Shown: positions 22,378 through 32,523 of the stretch, piece after piece | Position numbering within the stretch: the first letter of the stretch is position 1 | Layout of the letters: every line of letters starts with the position of its first letter | Source of the DNA: Colwellia hornerae | GTDB taxonomy: Bacteria; Pseudomonadota; Gammaproteobacteria; Enterobacterales; Alteromonadaceae | Assembly: GCF_007954355.1 (NCBI RefSeq) | Contig: NZ_VOLR01000016.1 | Span: forward strand, 1-64,000 | DNA length: 64,000 nucleotides | Direction: 5' to 3' | Notes under the pieces: generated by a model | The model's input: only the letters and a program-made list of their open reading frames with translations | Told to the model about the DNA's origin: nothing | Databases searched by the model: none | Position numbers and translations under genes: made by a program

Positions 22378-22812
22378 CTATTCCTCGATTTTTCCGCCAG
22401 CAGCTTCAATAGCTGCACGTGCGCCTTTAGTAACACCTAAACCACGAACCGTAATTGGACGGTTAATATCACCAGACAACATAATTTTCGCTGTTTTGAT
22501 GTTACGTGTAATTAGGTTTGCATCTTTAAGAGCAAAGATATCGACAACATCACCTGTGATGTTGTTTAGTTCATGTAAACGTACTTCAGCGCGAACTAAA
22601 GATTTACGTGACGTGAAACCAAACTTAGGTAAACGTTGTTTCAATGGCATTTGACCACCTTCGAAACCTGGACGTACACTACCGCCAGAACGAGACTTCT
22701 GACCTTTGTGGCCACGTCCGCCTGTTTTACCAATGCCAGAACCAATACCACGCCCACAGCGTTTCTTAGCTTTGTTTGCACCTGGTGCAGGAGATAAAGT
22801 ATTTAAATGCAT
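22378..22812 (-). CDS. rplO: 50S ribosomal protein L15
   Basis: L15 is a late assembly protein of the 50S subunit. The 144-residue protein begins [20 protein letters not shown] and has the Gly-rich [20 protein letters not shown] segment that threads into 23S rRNA. It begins 2 bp after rpmD and is followed by secY. Confidence 0.99.
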   Translation of the reverse strand: MHLNTLSPAPGANKAKKRCGRGIGSGIGKTGGRGHKGQKSRSGGSVRPGFEGGQMPLKQRLPKFGFTSRKSLVRAEVRLHELNNITGDVVDIFALKDANLITRNIKTAKIMLSGDINRPITVRGLGVTKGARAAIEAAGGKIEE

Positions 22813-22814
22813 AA

Positions 22815-22994
22815 TTAATCCTCCACCTTAACCATATAAGATACTGTGTTAATCATACCGCGTACAGATGGAGTGTCTTCTAACTCTACTGTATGACGGA
22901 TACGACGTAATCCAAGACCTCTTAATGTAGCTCTATGCTTCGGTAAACGACCGATAGAACTTTTCATTTGAGTTACTTTTACTGTTTTAGCCAT
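22815..22994 (-). CDS. rpmD: 50S ribosomal protein L30
   Basis: L30 is a small 50S protein. The ATG at 22992-22994 gives [20 protein letters not shown] (59 residues), matching the family; a reading from the in-frame TTG at 23000 would add two residues without support. It starts 6 bp after rpsE and is followed closely by rplO. Confidence 0.97.
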   Translation of the reverse strand: MAKTVKVTQMKSSIGRLPKHRATLRGLGLRRIRHTVELEDTPSVRGMINTVSYMVKVED

Positions 22995-23000
22995 GCTCAA

Positions 23001-23510
23001 TTACCCCAGTATGTCTGCAACGGTTTTGCCACGCTTAGCTGCAACACCTGCCGGCGACTTCATATTCGCAAGAGCTGAAACAGTAGCACGAACTACGTTG
23101 ATCGGGTTAGTAGAACCGTATGCTTTTGACAATACGTTCTGAACACCTGCAACTTCTAGTACTGCACGCATCGCGCCACCGGCGATGATACCTGTACCTT
23201 CAGAAGCTGGTTGCATGTAAACTTTAGAACCAGAGTGCTTGCCAATAATGACATGCTGAAGAGTTGTACCCTTCAAATCTACGGTTACTATGTTACGGCG
23301 TGCTTTTTCCATTGCTTTCTGGATTGCAGCAGGCACTTCACGTGCTTTACCGTATCCGAAACCAACGCGACCAGCACCATCACCAACTACTGTAAGTGCA
23401 GTGAAACTGAATATGCGACCACCTTTAACCACTTTTGAAACGCGGTTAACGGCGATTAGCTTTTCAGCCATATCACTTTGTTGTGAGTTTTCTTGATTAT
23501 GATTAGCCAT
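23001..23510 (-). CDS. rpsE: 30S ribosomal protein S5
   Basis: S5 affects decoding accuracy and lies at the mRNA entry. Using ATG 23510, behind AGGAG, gives [20 protein letters not shown] (169 residues). The core has [20 protein letters not shown] and [12 protein letters not shown]. The N terminus before [11 protein letters not shown] differs from E. coli in sequence but not in length. It lies in the spc operon between rplR and rpmD. Confidence 0.97.
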   Translation of the reverse strand: MANHNQENSQQSDMAEKLIAVNRVSKVVKGGRIFSFTALTVVGDGAGRVGFGYGKAREVPAAIQKAMEKARRNIVTVDLKGTTLQHVIIGKHSGSKVYMQPASEGTGIIAGGAMRAVLEVAGVQNVLSKAYGSTNPINVVRATVSALANMKSPAGVAAKRGKTVADILG

Positions 23511-23519
23511 TATCAACTC

Positions 23520-23873
23520 CTAGAACTGCAGACCAGCTTCACGAGCTGCTTCTGCTAACGCTTTTACGCGACCATGATAACGGAAACCAGAGCGATCAAA
23601 AGCTATGCTAGTGATCCCTTTAGCTACTGCACGTTCAGCAATTGCTGTACCAACTGCAGTTGCTGCGGCAACGTTACCTGTTTTTTCTAACTGAGCACTG
23701 ATTTCTTTGTCTAAAGTAGACGCAGATGCGATTACTTCAGAACCCGTTGGAGCGATCAATTGCGCGTAAATGTGGCGAGGAGTACGAAATACAACTAAAC
23801 GATTCGCACCCAACTCGCTAATTTTTGCACGAGCGCGTTTAGCGCGGCGCAAACGAGATGTTTTCTTATCCAT
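23520..23873 (-). CDS. rplR: 50S ribosomal protein L18
   Basis: L18 brings 5S rRNA into the 50S subunit with L5 and L25. The 117-residue protein begins [20 protein letters not shown] and contains [16 protein letters not shown] and [20 protein letters not shown]. It lies 9 bp after rplF and 9 bp before rpsE in the spc operon. Confidence 0.99.
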   Translation of the reverse strand: MDKKTSRLRRAKRARAKISELGANRLVVFRTPRHIYAQLIAPTGSEVIASASTLDKEISAQLEKTGNVAAATAVGTAIAERAVAKGITSIAFDRSGFRYHGRVKALAEAAREAGLQF

Positions 23874-23882
23874 AGTATTATC

Positions 23883-24416
23883 CTACTTCTTCTTAGCTTC
23901 TTTACGGCGAACATGCTCGTCACTATAACGTATACCTTTACCTTTATAAGGCTCTGGCTTACGGTAAGAACGAATGTCTGCAGCAACTTGACCAACCAAC
24001 TGTTTATCAGCACCTTTCAGTATGACTTCAGTTTGACTAGGAGTTTCAACAGTAATCCCATCAGGGATTGCGTGGTTAACTGGATGTGATAAACCTAAAG
24101 ATAAGTTTAAAGACTTACCATTAGCTTTTGCACGATAACCAACACCGTTTAATAACAATGTTTTTACATAACCTGTACTTACACCTTCAACCATATTCTG
24201 GATTAAAGCACGTGTAGTACCGGCTTGAGCCCAAGCGCCTTTAACATCGGCAACGATATTAGTAATGATGCTATTTTCTTCTTGAGAAATAACAACGTCA
24301 CTATGGATCGTGCGAGATAATTCGCCCATTGGACCTTTAACTATAATGTCTTGACCTGATAACGTAACAGTAACGCCAGCAGGAACAACGACAGGTGCTT
24401 TTGCAACACGAGACAT
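23883..24416 (-). CDS. rplF: 50S ribosomal protein L6
   Basis: L6 binds near the sarcin-ricin loop and supports GTPase factor binding. The 177-residue protein begins [20 protein letters not shown] and has [20 protein letters not shown] plus the C-terminal signature [20 protein letters not shown]. It follows rpsH by 10 bp. Confidence 0.99.
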   Translation of the reverse strand: MSRVAKAPVVVPAGVTVTLSGQDIIVKGPMGELSRTIHSDVVISQEENSIITNIVADVKGAWAQAGTTRALIQNMVEGVSTGYVKTLLLNGVGYRAKANGKSLNLSLGLSHPVNHAIPDGITVETPSQTEVILKGADKQLVGQVAADIRSYRKPEPYKGKGIRYSDEHVRRKEAKKK

Positions 24417-24426
24417 ATATTTCTCC

Positions 24427-24816
24427 TTACGCTACGAAACCGATGATTTCACCGCCGATACCCGCAGAGCGAGCAGCGCGATCAGTCATCAGACCTTTAG
24501 AAGTAGATACGATCGCAATACCCATACCTGCAAGAACTTTAGGAAGTTCATCACAGCTTTTGTATATGCGAAGACCAGGACGTGAAACACGCTTGATCGT
24601 TTCAATTACTTCTTTACCTTCAAAATATTTCAAAGTTACAGATAACTCAGGCTTAACTTCACCTGATACTGAAAACTCTGATACATAACCTTCTTCTTTA
24701 AGCAAGTTTGCAATAGCAACTTTAACTTTAGAAGATGGCATTGTAACTGCAACTTTTGCTGCAGATTGACCGTTGCGAATGCGTGTAAACATATCCGCGA
24801 TAGGATCAGTCATCAT
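24427..24816 (-). CDS. rpsH: 30S ribosomal protein S8
   Basis: S8 binds helix 21 of 16S rRNA and in E. coli represses the spc operon at rplE. The protein (129 residues from the first of two adjacent ATGs) reads [16 protein letters not shown] and ends [20 protein letters not shown]. The first ATG is 9 nt from GGGAG, the second 12 nt, so the first is preferred. It lies 19 bp after rpsN. Confidence 0.98.
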   Translation of the reverse strand: MMTDPIADMFTRIRNGQSAAKVAVTMPSSKVKVAIANLLKEEGYVSEFSVSGEVKPELSVTLKYFEGKEVIETIKRVSRPGLRIYKSCDELPKVLAGMGIAIVSTSKGLMTDRAARSAGIGGEIIGFVA

Positions 24817-24835
24817 AACAATTTACTCCCGTGAA

Positions 24836-25141
24836 TTACCAACTAGCTTTCTTAAGACCTGGAACTTCACCACGCATCATTGCTTCACGCAATTTGATTC
24901 GGCTTAAACCGAATTTACGTAAGAAACCATGAGGACGACCAGTAATGTTACAACGGTTACGTTGACGACTACTTGATGAATCACGAGGTAAACTTTGAAG
25001 TTTCAATACAGCATCCCAACGATCTTCTTCAGAAGAATTATCGTTAGAGATGATTGCTTTTAATGCACTACGCTTTTCAGCGTACTGTGCTACTAATTTG
25101 GTTCTTTTAGCTTCACGAGCTTTCATTGACGTTTTAGCCAT
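24836..25141 (-). CDS. rpsN: 30S ribosomal protein S14 (zinc-free form)
   Basis: S14 is a late-binding protein of the 30S head. The ATG at 25139-25141 gives [20 protein letters not shown] (101 residues), the canonical start; the open frame continues upstream only because it overlaps rplE in another frame. The single Cys in [19 protein letters not shown] and the full length mark the zinc-independent form. It starts 4 bp after rplE. Confidence 0.97.
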   Translation of the reverse strand: MAKTSMKAREAKRTKLVAQYAEKRSALKAIISNDNSSEEDRWDAVLKLQSLPRDSSSSRQRNRCNITGRPHGFLRKFGLSRIKLREAMMRGEVPGLKKASW

Positions 25142-25145
25142 AACT

Positions 25146-25691
25146 CTACACCTTGTTCTTAAACGGGAAGCTAAAGGCAGACAACAATGCGTGTCCTTCT
25201 TCATTATTCTTCGCGCTAGTAGTGATAGTAATATCCATCCCACGAATTTTATCGATTTTATCGTAATCGATTTCAGGGAAGATTATTTGCTCACGTACGC
25301 CCATGCTGTAGTTACCACGGCCATCGAATGACTTAGGGTTTAAGCCACGGAAATCGCGGATACGAGGAATAGAGATCGAAATTAAACGCTCTAAAAATTC
25401 CCACATACGTTCGCCACGTAGAGTTACTTTTGTACCAATAGGATAACCTTCACGAATCTTAAAGCCCGCAACAGATTTGCGTGCTAAAGTCGTAACTGGT
25501 TTTTGTCCTGAGATTGCAGTAAGATCATTTGTGGCATGGTCTAATACTTTTTTATCAGCAATAGCTTCACCAACACCCATGTTAAGGGTGATCTTTTCAA
25601 TCCGAGGGACTTGCATGACACTTTTGTATTCGAACTTCTTTTGAAGGTCGTCTACAACAGTATCTTTGTAAAAATCATGCAGTTTCGCCAT
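25146..25691 (-). CDS. rplE: 50S ribosomal protein L5
   Basis: L5 binds 5S rRNA and contacts the P-site tRNA. The 181-residue protein has [35 protein letters not shown] and the motif [20 protein letters not shown]. It follows rplX by 15 bp. In E. coli the S8 repressor site covers this start; that control is plausible here but not shown. Confidence 0.99.
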   Translation of the reverse strand: MAKLHDFYKDTVVDDLQKKFEYKSVMQVPRIEKITLNMGVGEAIADKKVLDHATNDLTAISGQKPVTTLARKSVAGFKIREGYPIGTKVTLRGERMWEFLERLISISIPRIRDFRGLNPKSFDGRGNYSMGVREQIIFPEIDYDKIDKIRGMDITITTSAKNNEEGHALLSAFSFPFKNKV

Positions 25692-25706
25692 CGTTTACTC
25701 CAATAA

Positions 25707-26021
25707 TTAAACTAGTTCGTTGTTAGATTTGAAGAAACGAACTTTTTTGCCGTCTTCAATTCTAAAGCCTACACGATCTGCTTTACCCGTTTTAGGGTTA
25801 ACAATCGCTACATTTGAAACTTGTAAAGACGCTTCTTTTTCAACAATCCCACCAGGCTGCTGTAACTGAGGTACAGGCTTAGTGTGTTTCTTGATCAAGT
25901 TTATGCCTTCTACAAATACTTTGCCGTTATCAACAAGAACTTTAGTGACTTTACCAGTCTTACCCTTGTCTTTGCCAGCTAGTACAATAACTTCATCATC
26001 ACGACGAATCTTAGATGCCAT
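25707..26021 (-). CDS. rplX: 50S ribosomal protein L24
   Basis: L24 is an early 50S assembly protein. The 104-residue protein carries the KOW motif [20 protein letters not shown] near its N terminus and the block [18 protein letters not shown]. It follows rplN by 12 bp in the spc operon. Confidence 0.99.
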   Translation of the reverse strand: MASKIRRDDEVIVLAGKDKGKTGKVTKVLVDNGKVFVEGINLIKKHTKPVPQLQQPGGIVEKEASLQVSNVAIVNPKTGKADRVGFRIEDGKKVRFFKSNNELV

Positions 26022-26033
26022 TATCGTGACTCC

Positions 26034-26402
26034 TTATAGTACTTCAGGTGCAAGTGAAACGATTTTCATGAACTTTTCATTACGAAGTTCACGCGTCACT
26101 GGACCGAAAATACGAGTACCAATTGGTTGTAAGTTAGCATTTAACATTACAGCCGCGTTTTCATCAAAACGGATGGTTGAACCATCTGAACGACGAACAC
26201 CTTTCTTAGTGCGCACAACTACCGCAGTCAGAACATCACCTTTTTTAACTTTGCCGCGAGGATTTGATTCCTTCACTGCAATTTTAATGATATCACCGAT
26301 ACGCGCGTAGCGACGGTGCGAACCACCAAGAACCTTTATACACTGTACACGTCGAGCGCCGCTGTTATCAGCTACGTTCAGTTGTGATTGCATTTGGATC
26401 AT
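26034..26402 (-). CDS. rplN: 50S ribosomal protein L14
   Basis: L14 forms an intersubunit bridge with 16S rRNA. The 122-residue protein begins [20 protein letters not shown] and contains [20 protein letters not shown] and [20 protein letters not shown]. It is the first gene of the spc operon, with its own promoter behind the S10 operon terminator, as in E. coli. Confidence 0.99.
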   Translation of the reverse strand: MIQMQSQLNVADNSGARRVQCIKVLGGSHRRYARIGDIIKIAVKESNPRGKVKKGDVLTAVVVRTKKGVRRSDGSTIRFDENAAVMLNANLQPIGTRIFGPVTRELRNEKFMKIVSLAPEVL

Positions 26403-26660
26403 TGAGTTTTACTCCGCTATTTATCTAAATTAACTTAGATATAATTTAAGGCCAGAAATTTGACCCGTCACTGCCTTCTACTGCCCCCATAAAAACGTCA
26501 GACGAATTCGGAGGGCGCGAGATTATAACACCGCATAAATCAAAGTGATACCTTATTTAGCTAAAAAATAAACAATCGCTATTCATTCTACCTAGACAAA
26601 TTGCCGGTAACACCCTTTTTATCTCGTCATTAAGCGATCAGTGGTAGTCAATATTTTAAG
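26403..26660 (-). promoter_or_regulatory. spc operon promoter region
   Basis: This gene-free gap holds, on the minus strand, a consensus -10 TATAAT (26522-26527) followed by a GC-rich discriminator CTCGCGCCC. The best -35 is TATCAC 17 bp upstream, which is weak. A leader of about 115 nt follows before rplN. No other structure was recognised in the rest of the gap. Confidence 0.6.
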
Positions 26661-26661
26661 C

Positions 26662-26695
26662 AAAAAAAACCCTATCACAGTGTGATAGGGTTTTT
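26662..26695 (-). terminator. S10 operon terminator after rpsQ
   Basis: A perfect 9-bp stem CCCTATCAC/GTGATAGGG with a 3-nt loop is flanked by A8 and T5, so on the minus strand it is followed by eight Ts. It lies 40 bp after the rpsQ stop and ends the S10 operon before the spc promoter. Confidence 0.95.
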
Positions 26696-26734
26696 ATTTA
26701 ACACGTTCGTTAAAACAAATTTACTAAAAGTAAA

Positions 26735-26986
26735 TTATGCTTTAGTAATTACGTCAACTAAAGTCCAGTTTTTAGACTTTGAAATTGGTGCAACTTCACG
26801 AATTGTTACTACATCACCTTCGTTACATTGGTTTGTCTCATCATGCGCTTTCAACTTAGTTGAACGCGTAAGGTACTTACCATACATAGGGTGCTTAACA
26901 CGACGTTCTATTAATACAGTGATAGACTTATTCATTTTATCACTGACAACACGACCTTGTAGTGTGCGGATTTTAGCTTCGCTCAT
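26735..26986 (-). CDS. rpsQ: 30S ribosomal protein S17
   Basis: S17 binds the 16S 5' domain early in assembly. The 83-residue OB-fold protein has [20 protein letters not shown] and [20 protein letters not shown]. Its ATG overlaps the rpmC stop by one base, so the two are translationally coupled. It is the last gene of the S10 operon. Confidence 0.99.
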   Translation of the reverse strand: MSEAKIRTLQGRVVSDKMNKSITVLIERRVKHPMYGKYLTRSTKLKAHDETNQCNEGDVVTIREVAPISKSKNWTLVDVITKA

Positions 26987-27177
26987 TACTTACCTGCCTT
27001 TTCAGTTATGATAGTCTTTACACGTGCAATATTGCGACGTACCGTTCTTAGCAAATGAGTTTGTGCTAATTGTCCTGTGCTTGCTTGCATGCGATAGTTA
27101 AACTGTTCGCGCAATAATGCAAGCATTTCAGTATTTAGCTCTTCAATGCTTTTATCTTTTAATTCACTAGCTTTCAT
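26986..27177 (-). CDS. rpmC: 50S ribosomal protein L29
   Basis: L29 lies at the exit of the peptide tunnel, near the SRP and trigger factor docking site. The 63-residue two-helix protein begins [20 protein letters not shown]. Start and stop overlap rplP and rpsQ by one base each (TAATG junctions), indicating tight coupling. Confidence 0.99.
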   Translation of the reverse strand: MKASELKDKSIEELNTEMLALLREQFNYRMQASTGQLAQTHLLRTVRRNIARVKTIITEKAGK

Positions 27178-27590
27178 TACATCACCGTTCTAGTTACGAA
27201 AGATGTTTTGAACGGAAGTTTAGCCGCTGCTAAAGCAAATGCTTCGCGTGCGATTTCTTCCGATACACCTTCCATTTCATAAAGAACACGGCCAGGTAGA
27301 ATTTGGCATACCCAATATTCCACTGAACCTTTACCTTTACCCATACGAACCTCAAGAGGCTTTTTAGTAATTGGCTTATCAGGGAATACACGTATCCAGA
27401 TTTTACCTTGACGCTTTACGTGACGAGTCATTGCTCGACGTGCCGCTTCAATCTGACGCGCAGTCATACGACCACGTTCCATTGATTTTAAACCGAAAGT
27501 ACCGAAGCTAACTGAGCTACCGACGTGTGCAAGACCACGGTTGCGCATTTTAAATTGCTTACGGAATTTAGTACGTTTTGGTTGTAACAT
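27177..27590 (-). CDS. rplP: 50S ribosomal protein L16
   Basis: L16 positions the A-site tRNA. The 137-residue protein begins [20 protein letters not shown] and has [20 protein letters not shown] and [20 protein letters not shown]. The Arg substrate of the YcfD hydroxylase lies in the MGKGKG region in the family. It follows rpsC by 10 bp and overlaps rpmC by one base. Confidence 0.99.
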   Translation of the reverse strand: MLQPKRTKFRKQFKMRNRGLAHVGSSVSFGTFGLKSMERGRMTARQIEAARRAMTRHVKRQGKIWIRVFPDKPITKKPLEVRMGKGKGSVEYWVCQILPGRVLYEMEGVSEEIAREAFALAAAKLPFKTSFVTRTVM

Positions 27591-27600
27591 TACTTAGCTC

Positions 27601-28296
27601 CTACTTAGGCTTGCGGTTGTTTTTTCTTTTAGGTTTAGCCGCTGGTACTTCTGCCTGTAGAGGCATGTTACCAATGATTTCACCTTTAAAGATCCACACT
27701 TTGATACCAATAACACCATAAGTTGTGTTACCGCGTGCAATAGCGTAATCGATGTCAGCACGTAAAGTGTGTAGTGGTACACGACCTTCACGATACCATT
27801 CAGCACGTGCAATATCTGCACCGCCTAAACGACCACTTACTTGTACTTTAATACCCTTTGCGCCTAGACGCATAGCATTTTGTACAGCACGTTTCATAGC
27901 GCGACGAAACATCACACGACGTTCTAATTGACTAGCAATGCTGTCGGCAACAAGCTGCGCATCCATTTCTGGCTTACGTACTTCAGCGATGTTGATTTGA
28001 GCAGGAACACCAGCAATTTTAGAAACAGCTAAGCGTAGTTTCTCAACATCTTCGCCTTTCTTACCGATAACAACACCCGGACGAGCCGTATGAATTGTTA
28101 CGCGGATAGATTTAGCTGGACGCTCAATAACTACTTTTGATAATGATGCACGAACAAGCTTCTCTTTCAAATATTCGCGAACCAAATGGTCACCGCGTAA
28201 ATTTTCAGCGAAGTCTTTGTTACTTGCAAACCACGTAGACGCGAAAGGTTTCGTGATACCTAAGCGAATACCGTTAGGATGAACTTTTTGACCCAT
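27601..28296 (-). CDS. rpsC: 30S ribosomal protein S3
   Basis: S3 lines the mRNA entry tunnel and has helicase activity with S4 and S5. The 231-residue protein begins [20 protein letters not shown], and has the KH domain segment [17 protein letters not shown] and the C-terminal block [14 protein letters not shown]. It lies 12 bp after rplV. Confidence 0.99.
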   Translation of the reverse strand: MGQKVHPNGIRLGITKPFASTWFASNKDFAENLRGDHLVREYLKEKLVRASLSKVVIERPAKSIRVTIHTARPGVVIGKKGEDVEKLRLAVSKIAGVPAQINIAEVRKPEMDAQLVADSIASQLERRVMFRRAMKRAVQNAMRLGAKGIKVQVSGRLGGADIARAEWYREGRVPLHTLRADIDYAIARGNTTYGVIGIKVWIFKGEIIGNMPLQAEVPAAKPKRKNNRKPK

Positions 28297-28308
28297 ACTA
28301 ATATACTC

Positions 28309-28641
28309 CTAAGAATCAGACACGATCACAGTAATGTGACTTGTGCGCTTAATTATACGATCCGCGCGGCCTTTTGCACGAGGTCGAATACGTTTCATTG
28401 TCGGACCATCGTCAACTGTAATAGTTTTTACGATAAGTTCATCAATGTCTGCACCTTCGTTATGTTCAGCGTTAGCAATTGCAGAGTTAAGTACTTTTTT
28501 AACTAATTCAGCAGCTGACTTGTTGCTGAAAGTTAAAATTTCAAGTGCTTTCTCTACATGTAAGCCGCGGATTTGATCCACAACTAAACGTGCTTTCTGA
28601 GCAGAACCACGGGCAAATTTATGTATAGCGATAGCTTCCAT
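28309..28641 (-). CDS. rplV: 50S ribosomal protein L22
   Basis: L22 lines the exit tunnel constriction and is a site of macrolide resistance changes. The 110-residue protein reads [19 protein letters not shown] and ends with the beta-hairpin [20 protein letters not shown], which has the normal length here. It follows rpsS by 10 bp. Confidence 0.99.
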   Translation of the reverse strand: MEAIAIHKFARGSAQKARLVVDQIRGLHVEKALEILTFSNKSAAELVKKVLNSAIANAEHNEGADIDELIVKTITVDDGPTMKRIRPRAKGRADRIIKRTSHITVIVSDS

Positions 28642-28651
28642 TCAATTTCCC

Positions 28652-28927
28652 CTATTTCTTCGCTTTCTTATCAGCGATATGACCGCGATAAGTACGAGTT
28701 GGTGCAAATTCTCCTAATTTGTGACCGATCATTTCATCAGTTACAAATACAGGTACGTGTTGACGGCCATTATGGACAGCTATGGTCAATCCGATCATCG
28801 TTGGGATGATCATTGAACGACGGGACCAAGTCTTAATTGGCTTTTTATTCCCGCTTTCCAGAGCTTTCTCTACCTTCGTCAGCAAGTGTAGGTCTATAAA
28901 TGGACCTTTCTTGAGAGAACGTGGCAT
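28652..28927 (-). CDS. rpsS: 30S ribosomal protein S19
   Basis: S19 contacts the A-site finger in the 30S head. The 91-residue protein begins [20 protein letters not shown] and has the conserved [20 protein letters not shown]. It follows rplB by 88 bp, a longer gap than its neighbours. Confidence 0.99.
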   Translation of the reverse strand: MPRSLKKGPFIDLHLLTKVEKALESGNKKPIKTWSRRSMIIPTMIGLTIAVHNGRQHVPVFVTDEMIGHKLGEFAPTRTYRGHIADKKAKK

Positions 28928-29015
28928 GGTGAATCCTCTTTATTTACCCTTCATGTTGAACTTAACTTTACCGAAGTAAACCAAGTTCAAACAATCAGAG
29001 TATTAATTAAATGTA

Positions 29016-29840
29016 CTATTTAGTACGACGACGCACGATAAATTTATCAGTACGTTTGTTTGAACGAGTCTTGTAACCCTTAGTTGGTACGCCCCAAGGG
29101 GATACCGGGTGACGACCGCCAGACGTTTTGCCTTCACCACCACCGTGTGGGTGATCAACTGGGTTCATGGCAACACCACGAACAGTTGGGCGAACACCGC
29201 GCCATCTTGAAGCACCAGCTTTACCCAAAGAGCGAAGCATGTGTTCAGAATTGCCGATTTCACCTAAAGTAGCACGACAGTCAGACTCAATTTTACGCAT
29301 TTCGCCAGAGCGAAGACGTAAAGTGACATATGCACCGTCTTTAGCAACTAGTTGAGCGTAAGTACCAGCAGCACGTGCAATTTGAGCACCTTTACCTGGT
29401 TTAAGTTCGATTGCATGCACAACACTACCTAATGGTGTGTTGCGTAATGCCATTGTATTACCCGCTTTGATTGGAGCGTCAACACCTGACTGGATTGTAT
29501 CTCCAGCGCTTAAGCCTTTAGGGGCTAAGATGTAACGACGTTCACCATCGGCATATAATACAAGTGCAATATTAGCAGAACGGTTTGGATCATATTCCAA
29601 ACGTTCAACTTTTGCAGGGATGCCATCTTTATTACGTTTAAAATCGACCATGCGGTAATGTTGTTTGTGACCACCACCAATATGACGAACCGTAATACGA
29701 CCGTTATTATTACGACCACCAGACTTAGACTTAGTGTCTAGTAATGGTGCGTAAGGCTTACCTTTATGCAACTCCGTGTTTACCACTTTAACTAAGTGGC
29801 GACGACCCGGAGAAGTAGGTTTACATTTAACTATAGCCAT
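29016..29840 (-). CDS. rplB: 50S ribosomal protein L2
   Basis: L2 is needed for subunit joining and peptidyl transferase assembly. The 274-residue protein shows [20 protein letters not shown] and the highly conserved [20 protein letters not shown] with the key His residue. The C-terminal [19 protein letters not shown] is typical. It lies 12 bp after rplW. Confidence 0.99.
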   Translation of the reverse strand: MAIVKCKPTSPGRRHLVKVVNTELHKGKPYAPLLDTKSKSGGRNNNGRITVRHIGGGHKQHYRMVDFKRNKDGIPAKVERLEYDPNRSANIALVLYADGERRYILAPKGLSAGDTIQSGVDAPIKAGNTMALRNTPLGSVVHAIELKPGKGAQIARAAGTYAQLVAKDGAYVTLRLRSGEMRKIESDCRATLGEIGNSEHMLRSLGKAGASRWRGVRPTVRGVAMNPVDHPHGGGEGKTSGGRHPVSPWGVPTKGYKTRSNKRTDKFIVRRRTK

Positions 29841-29852
29841 TTTCGTAAACTC

Positions 29853-30155
29853 CTATGATTCCGCGCCGACGAAGTCGATGTCGCTGCCTTCAGCAAGAGT
29901 AACGTATGCTTTTTTCCAGTCGCTTCTGCGACCAAAACGAGCACCAGTACGTTTCACTTTACCTTTAACATTTAATGTGCGAACACCGTCTACTGAAACT
30001 TCAAAAAGTTTCTCAACAGCAGCTTTGATTTCAGCTTTAGTAGCAGTAGTAACAACTTTGAAAACAACAGTGTTGTTTGCTTCAGAAGCCATAGTGCTTT
30101 TCTCAGAAATGTTCGGTGCTAAAAGCACTTTTAACAAACGTTCTTCGCTTATCAT
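29853..30155 (-). CDS. rplW: 50S ribosomal protein L23
   Basis: L23 forms the docking site for trigger factor and SRP at the tunnel exit. The 100-residue protein begins [20 protein letters not shown] and has [20 protein letters not shown]. Its start overlaps the rplD stop by four bases. Confidence 0.99.
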   Translation of the reverse strand: MISEERLLKVLLAPNISEKSTMASEANNTVVFKVVTTATKAEIKAAVEKLFEVSVDGVRTLNVKGKVKRTGARFGRRSDWKKAYVTLAEGSDIDFVGAES

Positions 30156-30757
30156 CCTAACATCTCCTCAAGTTGTTTAACTGCAGTAGCAGTCATCAAA
30201 ACTTTTTCGAAACCAACCAAGCTAACTGGGTCAATACCGTCTACGTCACGAACGTCAACTTTGTACAAGTTGCGTGCTGATAAGAACAAGTTCTCATCAA
30301 CTTCTGGAGTGATGATTAATACATCTTTTAACTCCAAGCCGTTTAGTTTAGCTACTAATTCTTTAGTTTTTGGTGTTTCAACAGTAAAGTTTTCTACCAC
30401 TACTAAGCGATCTTGACGGATCAACTCAGATAAGATGCTTTTGATCGCACCACGGTACATTTTACGGTTTACTTTTTGGCTGTGGTCTTGAGGTTTAGCA
30501 GCGAATGTTACACCACCAGAACGCCAAATTGGACCACGGCTAGTACCAGCACGAGCACGGCCAGTACCTTTTTGACGCCAAGGTTTTGCACCACCGCCAC
30601 TTACTTCTGAACGAGTCTTTTGAGCACGAGTACCTTGACGAGCGCCAGCTGCATATGCAACTACTACCTGATGTACTAATGCTTCGTTAAACTCAAGTCC
30701 AAAAGTTGCTTCAGAAACTTCAAGAGCACCTGCAGCGTCTTTTAATGATAATTCCAT
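30152..30757 (-). CDS. rplD: 50S ribosomal protein L4
   Basis: L4 is a 50S assembly protein with a loop reaching into the exit tunnel, and in E. coli it represses the S10 operon by attenuation and at translation. The ATG at 30757 gives [20 protein letters not shown] (201 residues) behind GGAG; the codon before it (GTG) is less likely. The block [20 protein letters not shown] is the tunnel loop. The L4-type hairpin in the rpsJ leader suggests the same control. Confidence 0.98.
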   Translation of the reverse strand: MELSLKDAAGALEVSEATFGLEFNEALVHQVVVAYAAGARQGTRAQKTRSEVSGGGAKPWRQKGTGRARAGTSRGPIWRSGGVTFAAKPQDHSQKVNRKMYRGAIKSILSELIRQDRLVVVENFTVETPKTKELVAKLNGLELKDVLIITPEVDENLFLSARNLYKVDVRDVDGIDPVSLVGFEKVLMTATAVKQLEEMLG

Positions 30758-30772
30758 CACGAATCTCCTGGA

Positions 30773-31411
30773 CTAAGCTTTAACAGCTGGTTTGATGATT
30801 ACGTTACCGTTGATAGCACCCGGAACCGCACCTTTAATAAGGAGCAAGTTACGTTCTGCGTCAACGCGAACCAATTCAAGGTTTTGTGTAGTACAGCGCA
30901 CAGAACCCATGTGACCAGACATTTTTTTGCCTTTGAAAACGCGACCTGGTGTTTGACACTGACCTAACGAACCGTTTGAACGGTGAGAGACAGAGTTACC
31001 ATGAGTAGCATCTTGCATTGTAAAGTTCCAGCGTTTAATACCGCCTTGGAAGCCTTTACCTTTAGATGTACCGGTTACGTCTACTAATTTAGTGTCATTA
31101 AAAATTGAAACAGTGATATCACCGCCCAATTCAAAACCTTCGCCTTCATTTTCATTTAAGCGGAATTCCCACAGGCCACGGCCTGCTTGAACGCCAGCTT
31201 TAGCGAAATGCCCAGCTGCTGGTTTTGTAACACGGCTAGCCCTGCGGCTACCTGTTGTAACTTGAAGCGCCGAGTAACCGTCAGTTTCTAAAGTTTTCAC
31301 TTGAGAAATACGGTTGGCTTCAACTTCTAGAACGGTTACAGGTGTTGAAACGCCATCTTCAGTGAAGATACGAGTCATGCCTACTTTACGTCCAACTAGA
31401 CCAATAGTCAT
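30773..31411 (-). CDS. rplC: 50S ribosomal protein L3
   Basis: L3 nucleates 50S assembly near the peptidyl transferase centre. The 212-residue protein begins [20 protein letters not shown] and has [17 protein letters not shown] and [20 protein letters not shown], with the Gln that PrmB methylates in the family. It lies 12 bp after rpsJ. Confidence 0.99.
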   Translation of the reverse strand: MTIGLVGRKVGMTRIFTEDGVSTPVTVLEVEANRISQVKTLETDGYSALQVTTGSRRASRVTKPAAGHFAKAGVQAGRGLWEFRLNENEGEGFELGGDITVSIFNDTKLVDVTGTSKGKGFQGGIKRWNFTMQDATHGNSVSHRSNGSLGQCQTPGRVFKGKKMSGHMGSVRCTTQNLELVRVDAERNLLLIKGAVPGAINGNVIIKPAVKA

Positions 31412-31423
31412 TGTTAAAACCCC

Positions 31424-31807
<384 letters not shown>

Positions 31808-31872
31808 CGCTAATAACATTCAACTCCATATCGGAGCTGCTGTAAGCCTTAACCGTAAAGGCTAAGGTAAAA

Positions 31873-31902
31873 ATCCGCACAAAGCGTGAGCGATGTGCGG
31901 AT
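31873..31902 (-). terminator. Hairpin at the 5' end of the S10 leader
   Basis: On the minus strand an 8-bp stem ATCCGCAC/GTGCGGAT is followed by TTTTT, starting within a few bases of the predicted transcription start. It looks like an early attenuator, or the first leader hairpin of the S10 mRNA. Confidence 0.5.
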
Positions 31903-31906
31903 GCGT

Positions 31907-31934
31907 ATTATACATAAGTGGTAATATTTATCAA
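31907..31934 (-). promoter_or_regulatory. S10 operon promoter
   Basis: On the minus strand TTGATA (31929-31934), 16 bp, TATAAT (31907-31912). It lies 172 bp before rpsJ. Confidence 0.75.
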
Positions 31935-31981
31935 GCTTAAATGTTTTTTATCATTAAAGCACCGTCATACTGGACATCAGC

Positions 31982-32452
31982 CTAAATTGTACCTGTCTCG
32001 CATTGCTGGGTTCTCAATGACTTTTCAACAAACAAAGGTTTGATTAGTTCAGTAGTGATAATTTCTGAAACAATATTTTTTGATTTTTCCTCTTCGATCC
32101 AAATTGAAATTTTATTATCCTCAAAGGAGCGATTCAATTTATAACTCAAGCCTGCATCTAAGCTGATATCAAATTTAACGAAGGCATTCTTTTCACTATT
32201 TCTCATGCCATTTTGATAAATTTGCGCTTTTACCCATAATTGATGATTGCCTGCTTGATACTGTCTGGGCAAATTCCATTCAATCGGCCTTTTATACAGA
32301 CACATAAGATGGATATACTCAAATTGCTTACCCCTTTCTTTTTCAAAGTTAACAAAGCGAAATTTACCTTCATCAACATCGGCTTTGATTTGATAAGCGC
32401 TACATCCAGCAAGTATTAATGATAATGCGGTTATAATTGTAAATTTATTCAT
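31982..32452 (-). CDS. Predicted lipoprotein of the ECF locus
   Basis: I do not recognise a named family. The 156-residue protein has a signal peptide ending in the lipobox LILAGC (Cys17), so it should be lipid-anchored facing the periplasm. The mature part contains AGNHQLWVKAQI (from residue 67) and LDAGLSYKL (98-106). These resemble the PGxH...V and A..Y.L segments found twice in the neighbouring secreted protein. C51 and C151 may form a disulfide. Its ATG follows CGGAGACAACTG, 71 bp after the upstream gene with no clear terminator between, so co-transcription is likely. Confidence 0.75.
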   Translation of the reverse strand: MNKFTIITALSLILAGCSAYQIKADVDEGKFRFVNFEKERGKQFEYIHLMCLYKRPIEWNLPRQYQAGNHQLWVKAQIYQNGMRNSEKNAFVKFDISLDAGLSYKLNRSFEDNKISIWIEEEKSKNIVSEIITTELIKPLFVEKSLRTQQCETGTI

Positions 32453-32523
32453 CAGTTGTCTCCGTTATTGACTGTTAATTGCTTATCTTTTTTTTAGTAC
32501 ACACTGCTAAGCCTATTTTCAGT

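Noticed and set aside
23795-24013. Minus-strand 72-codon frame across the rplF-rplR junction
   Set aside because: It overlaps both ribosomal genes out of frame and would displace the normal rplR start.
25142-25243. N-terminal extension of rpsN
   Set aside because: The extra 34 residues come from reading the rplE 3' end in another frame; the ATG at 25141 gives the exact family start.
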